23,737 nucleotides of DNA from Planctomycetaceae bacterium (lineage in GTDB: Bacteria; Planctomycetota; Planctomycetia; Pirellulales; Thermoguttaceae). The translations under genes and the position numbers were made by a program. Location: contig JAIRPZ010000013.1 in NCBI GenBank assembly GCA_031256755.1, positions 1 through 23,737 of the forward strand, written 5' to 3'. The notes below the pieces were generated by a model, which saw only the letters and a list, made by a program, of their open reading frames with translations, was not told where the DNA came from and searched no databases. How positions within the stretch are numbered: position 1 is the stretch's first letter; every line of letters begins with the position of its first letter. Positions 23,526 to 23,737 of this stretch are shown one piece after another.

Positions 23526-23737
23526 ATGAGAGCAAGGGACGTATGTTATTTTTTCGGACAGGATTATGCAGGATTAAACAGGAGTCCGTACCGGAAATAT
23601 CGAATCAGCAGGGAAAACCGCCATAGGTTTAGGTGGAATTTGGCATACGAAGAACGCTATGAATCCAATGCCCCCGATGACGAATATGAGTTAAAACGCG
23701 AATATGAGCGGTACGATGTATCGGGATTCAAATGGAA
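23526..23737 (+). CDS. Start of a possible small charged protein (cut by right edge)
   Basis: From ATG 23526 the frame is open for 70 codons to the window edge. The peptide after about residue 20 is rich in Arg, Glu and Tyr (YRISRENRHRFRWNLAYEER, then YESNAPDDEYELKREYERYD) and looks protein-like, but I recognise no family. The first 20 codons overlap the ACAGGATT-type short repeats (23558-23583), and GAGA lies nine bases upstream as a weak ribosome site. If the repeat is non-coding, the true start lies further right at a non-ATG codon, or there is no gene. Confidence 0.35.
   Translation, partial: MRARDVCYFFGQDYAGLNRSPYRKYRISRENRHRFRWNLAYEERYESNAPDDEYELKREYERYDVSGFKW

Noticed and set aside
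1..23737. CRISPR array, insertion sequence, integrase or phage genes
   Set aside because: No regularly spaced repeat-spacer array, transposase or integrase motif was seen; the dispersed repeats are short and terminator-like.

Overview
The window looks like a planctomycete chromosome of roughly 50% GC, probably from a smaller-genome gut or anaerobic lineage; the lineage is inference. The evidence is a DUF1559 pilin-like protein (FTLIELLVVIAIIG start, C-terminal GDGSSRFVS) followed by a small carboxypeptidase-regulatory-like lipoprotein, an EF-Ts of a divergent form, a hydrazine-synthase-alpha-like dihaem protein, and many secreted proteins without family names. Housekeeping genes (queC, rnpB, clpP, folP, rsmD, murJ, tsf) are scattered among these.

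Layout. 1-482 (-) is the start of a secreted glycine-rich repeat protein cut by the left edge. 483-1119 has no convincing gene but holds a cluster of hairpins that may be a structured RNA. 1120-3653 (+) holds a secreted HEAT-repeat protein and queC. 3654-4134 is a gene-free spacer with a terminator and dispersed repeats. 4135-6619 (+) encodes a secreted clan-CD-like peptidase candidate and a secreted coiled-coil protein. 6653-7686 (-) is rnpB directly behind clpP. 7843-10658 (+) holds a zinc-ribbon membrane protein, a DhaK-type kinase subunit and folP. 10717-13130 (-) is the murJ-rsmD operon with an ATGA overlap. 13196-13521 is a scar region with an internally deleted fragment of the large cytochrome gene and an orphan reading-frame tail. 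13574-15378 (-) is a pilin-like gene followed by a lipoprotein gene; the pilin gene contains an 18-base G run. 15559-18549 (-) is the largest gene: a signal peptide, a glycerophosphodiesterase domain, a TolB-like/hydrazine-synthase-alpha-like region and two CxxCH haem sites in one chain. 18668-19393 (-) is a membrane protein. 19939-20769 (-) is tsf, standing alone. 21026-23506 (+) is a hybrid histidine kinase. The right edge holds the start of another possible gene.

Promoters. Several sigma70-like promoters with 16-18 base spacers are readable before the HEAT gene, clpP, the zinc-ribbon gene, murJ, the pilin gene, the fusion cytochrome and tsf. They settle start-codon choice for the HEAT, murJ and pilin genes; an SD settles it for the fusion gene.

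Most interesting points. (1) The G18 tract sits between the start codon and the pilin signal of the DUF1559 gene, and the next codons stop translation quickly in both other frames, so it looks like an ON/OFF switch. (2) A glycerophosphodiesterase is fused to a hydrazine-synthase-alpha-like dihaem module. (3) A degraded second copy of part of that gene lies about 3 kb away, with deletion junctions at short direct repeats. (4) A dispersed terminator-like repeat follows queC and tsf and supplies the last codons and stop of the histidine kinase. (5) Two regions look like unassigned structured RNAs.
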